NCBI GenBank assembly: GCA_036271855.1
Contig: DATAZV010000260.1
Span: 1-7,325 of the forward strand
DNA length: 7,325 nt
Direction: 5' to 3'
DNA from: JAQGMJ01 sp036271855
Lineage (GTDB): Bacteria > Pseudomonadota > Gammaproteobacteria > Burkholderiales > JAEUOS01
Each line of letters opens with the position of its first letter. Position 1 is the stretch's first letter. Shown here piece after piece: positions 5,802 to 7,325 of the stretch. The position numbers and the translations under genes were made by a program. The notes beneath the pieces were generated by a model. That model searched no databases. It saw only the letters and a list, made by a program, of their open reading frames with translations, and had not been told where the DNA came from.

Positions 5802-5810
5802 TTTGCGCAA
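5802..5810. repeat. TTTGCGCAA element, copy 2
   Basis: Second copy of the element at 5718-5726. Here the next base is also A, giving the perfect 10-bp palindrome TTTGCGCAAA (5802-5811). The related 8-mer GCGCAAAA also occurs at 6865-6872, upstream of the second receptor gene. Confidence 0.45.
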
Positions 5811-5817
5811 AATAATA

Positions 5818-5834
5818 GTTTCCGATTTCGAAAC
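5818..5834. promoter_or_regulatory. Candidate LysR-type operator GTTTC-N7-GAAAC
   Basis: Perfect 5-bp inverted arms GTTTC (5818-5822) and GAAAC (5830-5834) around a 7-bp centre, satisfying T-N11-A at several registers (for example 5819/5831). It contains the 8-bp palindrome TTTCGAAA (5826-5833). It lies 71 bp before the regulator start codon and downstream of the predicted transcription start, a position suited to negative autoregulation. It is the strongest symmetric site in the intergenic region. Confidence 0.5.
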
Positions 5835-5887
5835 AATGATGCGATTGGCCGGAGCCTGCTTAATCGGCTTGCGGGATAGCACAACAC

Positions 5888-5895
5888 AAGAGGAG
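5888..5895 (+). promoter_or_regulatory. Ribosome binding site that supports the GTG start of the regulator
   Basis: AAGAGGAG ends 10 nt before GTG 5906. The spacing is slightly long, but there is no ATG nearby in frame, and the encoded residues from this GTG align with the usual MDRLxxLxxF beginning of LysR proteins. Confidence 0.55.
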
Positions 5896-5905
5896 TGGCC
5901 AGGAC

Positions 5906-6853
5906 GTGGACCGGCTGCATTGCCTGAAGATTTTTTCCGAGGTGGCGCGCAACAGCAGTTTTGCTGAAGCGGCGGCGCGCCTGGGCATGTCGCGCGCCGC
6001 CGTCTCCAAGCACGTGGCCTGGCTGGAAGAGTCGATCGGCGCGCAATTGCTCCAGCGCACCACCAAGCAGGTCAACCTGACCGAAGCCGGCCTGCGGGTG
6101 CTGGAAAACGGCCTGATGCTGATCGAGCGTTACGAGGAGATCGAGGCCGACGTGCGCAACTCGGTCTCCGAGCCGCGCGGGGTGATCCGCGTCGGCACCC
6201 CGCCTTCCTTCGGCGCGCGCCATCTGCTGCCGGTGGTGACGCGCTTCGCCGAGCAGCACCCCGATATTCAAGTGTTCCTCTCGCTGGACGACGGCCGCGC
6301 CAACCTGGTGAGCGAAGGCCTGGACCTCTCCGTGCGCATCGCCCCGGCGCTGGAAGACGCGAGTTACCGCGCCCAGCTCCTGATGAAGGCGCCGCAGGTG
6401 CTGGTCGCTTCGCCCGCCTATCTCAAGCGCGTCGGCGCGCCGCGCACGGTGCAGGAACTGGCGCAGCACAACTGCCTGGTGCACACGCTGAAGTTTCCCA
6501 CCAACATCTGGCGCTTTTCCGGCCCGGAGGGGCGCGCCTCGATCCGCGTGCGCGGCAGCGTGTGCTCGAATTTCGGCGACACCCTGCAGAACGCCGCCGT
6601 GCTGGGCCACGGTATCTCGGTGCACCCCTACTACATGGTGGCCGACGACCTTGCCGCCGGCCGCCTGGTGGTGGTGCTGCCCGACTGGGAGCCGACCGAA
6701 CTCGACATCTACGTAATCTATTCCGCCCGGCAAAAGCTGCCGACGCGGGTGCGCGCCCTGCTCGACTTCATCAAGGAGTGGGCGCAAAGCGAGCCGGAGT
6801 GGTCGGCGCCGGTGGCCCCGCCGGAGCCCCAGGTGGCCGAGGCAATGCCTTAA
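5906..6853 (+). CDS. LysR-family transcriptional regulator, 315 aa
   Basis: A DNA-binding regulator of usual LysR length (about 300 aa). Residues 1-60 form the winged helix-turn-helix: MDRLHCLKIFSEVARNSSFAEAA and GMSRAAVSKHVAWLEESIGAQLL are textbook LysR sequence, with TTKQVNLTEAG (52-62) as the wing. A linker helix (about 63-88) precedes the effector-binding domain, starting at GVIRVGTPPSFGARHLLPVV and ending near LLDFIKEWA. The C-terminal tail is Pro/Ala/Glu-rich, beyond the conserved fold. It starts at GTG. The subtype (SF, SRAAVSKH) resembles LysR proteins that sit beside catabolic operons in Burkholderiales. It is divergent from the dioxygenase operon and 100 bp upstream of a second Bug receptor on the same strand, so it probably activates the operon in response to the substrate or a pathway intermediate. 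Its promoter overlaps symmetric elements that suggest autoregulation. The target and inducer are inference. Confidence 0.95.
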   Translation: MDRLHCLKIFSEVARNSSFAEAAARLGMSRAAVSKHVAWLEESIGAQLLQRTTKQVNLTEAGLRVLENGLMLIERYEEIEADVRNSVSEPRGVIRVGTPPSFGARHLLPVVTRFAEQHPDIQVFLSLDDGRANLVSEGLDLSVRIAPALEDASYRAQLLMKAPQVLVASPAYLKRVGAPRTVQELAQHNCLVHTLKFPTNIWRFSGPEGRASIRVRGSVCSNFGDTLQNAAVLGHGISVHPYYMVADDLAAGRLVVVLPDWEPTELDIYVIYSARQKLPTRVRALLDFIKEWAQSEPEWSAPVAPPEPQVAEAMP

Positions 6854-6856
6854 AAT
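6851..6856 (+). promoter_or_regulatory. Possible -10 box upstream of the second Bug receptor
   Basis: TAAAAT overlaps the TAA stop of the regulator gene and matches the -10 consensus at five of six positions. No convincing -35 hexamer is seen at 16-18 bp spacing. If real, the receptor would have a leader of about 90 nt and a promoter separate from that of the regulator. Read-through from the regulator gene is equally possible. Confidence 0.3.
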
Positions 6857-6953
6857 CCGCCCTCGCGCAAAACGACTATCCAATGGTTTTCCAAGGGCCG
6901 CGCAGCCGGTCCGCAATCTTTCAACAAACTTCAAACCGGGAGACTTAAACGTC

Positions 6954-7325
6954 ATGCTGAAAAAATTATCCGCCGCCCTGGCCCTGTGCGGCCTTCTTGG
7001 CGCCGGCGCCGCGCAGGCGCAATCGAATGCGCCGATCCACCTGGTGATCGCCTTCCCCACCGGCGGCCCGACCGACTTCGTCGGCCGCACCATCTCGGAA
7101 GAATTCGGCAAGCAGATGAAGCGTACCGTGATCATCGACAACAAGCCGGGCGCCAACGGCAACATCGCCGGCGAATACGTCGCCCATTCCACGCCGGACG
7201 GCAATACGCTGTTCTTCTCCAGCGTCGGCTCGATCGTAATCAACCCCTCGCTGTACCCGAAGATGCCCTACGACGTGCCGCGCGACTTCCAGCCGGTGGC
7301 GCTGATCGTCAACAACGCCACCATC
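6954..7325 (+). CDS. Second Bug/TctC-family solute-binding receptor, N-terminal 124 residues (runs off right edge)
   Basis: ATG 6954 follows GGGAGA (6938-6943), and the frame is open to the end of the window. The product starts with a Sec signal peptide (MLKKLSAALALCGLLGAG, cleavage after AQA, about residue 22). The mature protein opens with PIHLVIAFPTGGPTDFVGR, the Bug ligand-loop signature with the Gly-Gly pair and Asp. IIDNKPGANGNIAGEYVAHSTPDGNTLFFSS and a PYDVPRDFQPVALI strand follow in the usual order. About 200 residues are missing beyond the edge. It is clearly related to the receptor at 2692-3675 but not a close copy: for example FPTGG against FAAGG, and DNKPGANGN against ENRTGANS. 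It lies 100 bp downstream of the LysR gene on the same strand. It may deliver a second ligand to the same pathway or belong to a transporter operon that continues to the right. Confidence 0.93.
   Translation, partial: MLKKLSAALALCGLLGAGAAQAQSNAPIHLVIAFPTGGPTDFVGRTISEEFGKQMKRTVIIDNKPGANGNIAGEYVAHSTPDGNTLFFSSVGSIVINPSLYPKMPYDVPRDFQPVALIVNNATI

Larger units (their letters stand above)
5572..5905. promoter_or_regulatory. Divergent intergenic control region between dioxygenase operon and lysR-type gene
   Basis: No gene is supported in these 334 bp. The region is richer in A+T than the flanking genes and carries several symmetric elements: T-N11-A dyads at 5653-5665 and 5818-5834, two TTTGCGCAA copies at 5718-5726 and 5802-5810, the perfect 10-bp palindrome CTCCGCGGAG at 5778-5787, a GCTTGC/GCAAGC inverted repeat at 5708-5728, and a sigma-70-like promoter at 5742-5770. 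This density of dyads is typical of a region bound by a LysR-type regulator that controls both itself and a divergent operon. Confidence 0.75.

Noticed and set aside
4786..5967. Long plus-strand open frame opposite the dioxygenase gene and crossing the intergenic region
   Set aside because: The opposite strand encodes a complete TauD/TfdA protein with all catalytic residues. The plus-strand translation has no recognisable domain.
5177..7243. Very long open frame on the minus strand (688 codons)
   Set aside because: It is antisense to the LysR gene and the second receptor and out of frame with the dioxygenase gene. Its protein is rich in His, Arg and Gly without domain character, and GC-rich codon bias of the true genes explains the lack of stops. 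The LysR, receptor and dioxygenase products are unambiguous.
1..7325. CRISPR array, insertion sequence, phage or toxin-antitoxin genes, rRNA or tRNA
   Set aside because: No regularly spaced repeats, transposase motifs, terminal inverted repeats, or structured RNA genes were seen on either strand; composition is even across the window, and the only AT-richer stretch is the control region at 5572-5905.

Overview
The window is a GC-rich bacterial chromosomal segment with dense genes and short intergenic gaps. Its gene content, especially two Bug/TctC-type periplasmic receptors, a LysR-type regulator next to catabolic enzymes, and an S1/P1 nuclease beside a BON-domain lipoprotein, points to a betaproteobacterium of the order Burkholderiales (for example Alcaligenaceae or Oxalobacteraceae). 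That placement is inference from family distribution; no rRNA or other marker gene is present. No mobile element, CRISPR array, tRNA or rRNA was found.

Left part (1-1569). The 3' end of an S1/P1-type zinc nuclease enters from the left edge. It is followed on the same strand by a 111-residue BON-domain lipoprotein gene with a bulged hairpin just upstream. A small secreted protein of unknown function (137 residues) converges on it from the minus strand. The roughly 110 bp between the two stop codons holds two inverted repeats.

Centre (1700-5571, minus strand). Four genes run leftward from the divergent promoter region: a TauD/TfdA-type Fe(II)/2-oxoglutarate dioxygenase, an FAH-superfamily hydrolase or hydratase joined to it by an ATGA stop/start overlap, a Bug-family solute receptor 46 bp further on, and a lipoprotein alpha/beta-hydrolase (esterase) 71 bp after that. 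The arrangement suggests uptake of an organic acid or ester (receptor, esterase), oxidative attack by the dioxygenase, and cleavage or hydration of a 2-keto acid by the FAH enzyme. The actual substrate cannot be read from the sequence.

Right part (5572-7325). A 334-bp divergent intergenic region carries a good sigma-70-like promoter for the regulator, two T-N11-A dyads of the LysR type, and two identical TTTGCGCAA elements 84 bp apart. It is followed by a LysR-family regulator starting at GTG and, 100 bp further, the 5' part of a second Bug-family receptor that runs off the right edge. The LysR protein is the obvious candidate regulator of the divergent operon and perhaps of the second receptor. 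The cluster is best described as an uncharacterised LysR-controlled catabolic and uptake locus built from known families; nothing here clearly shows a novel kind of system.
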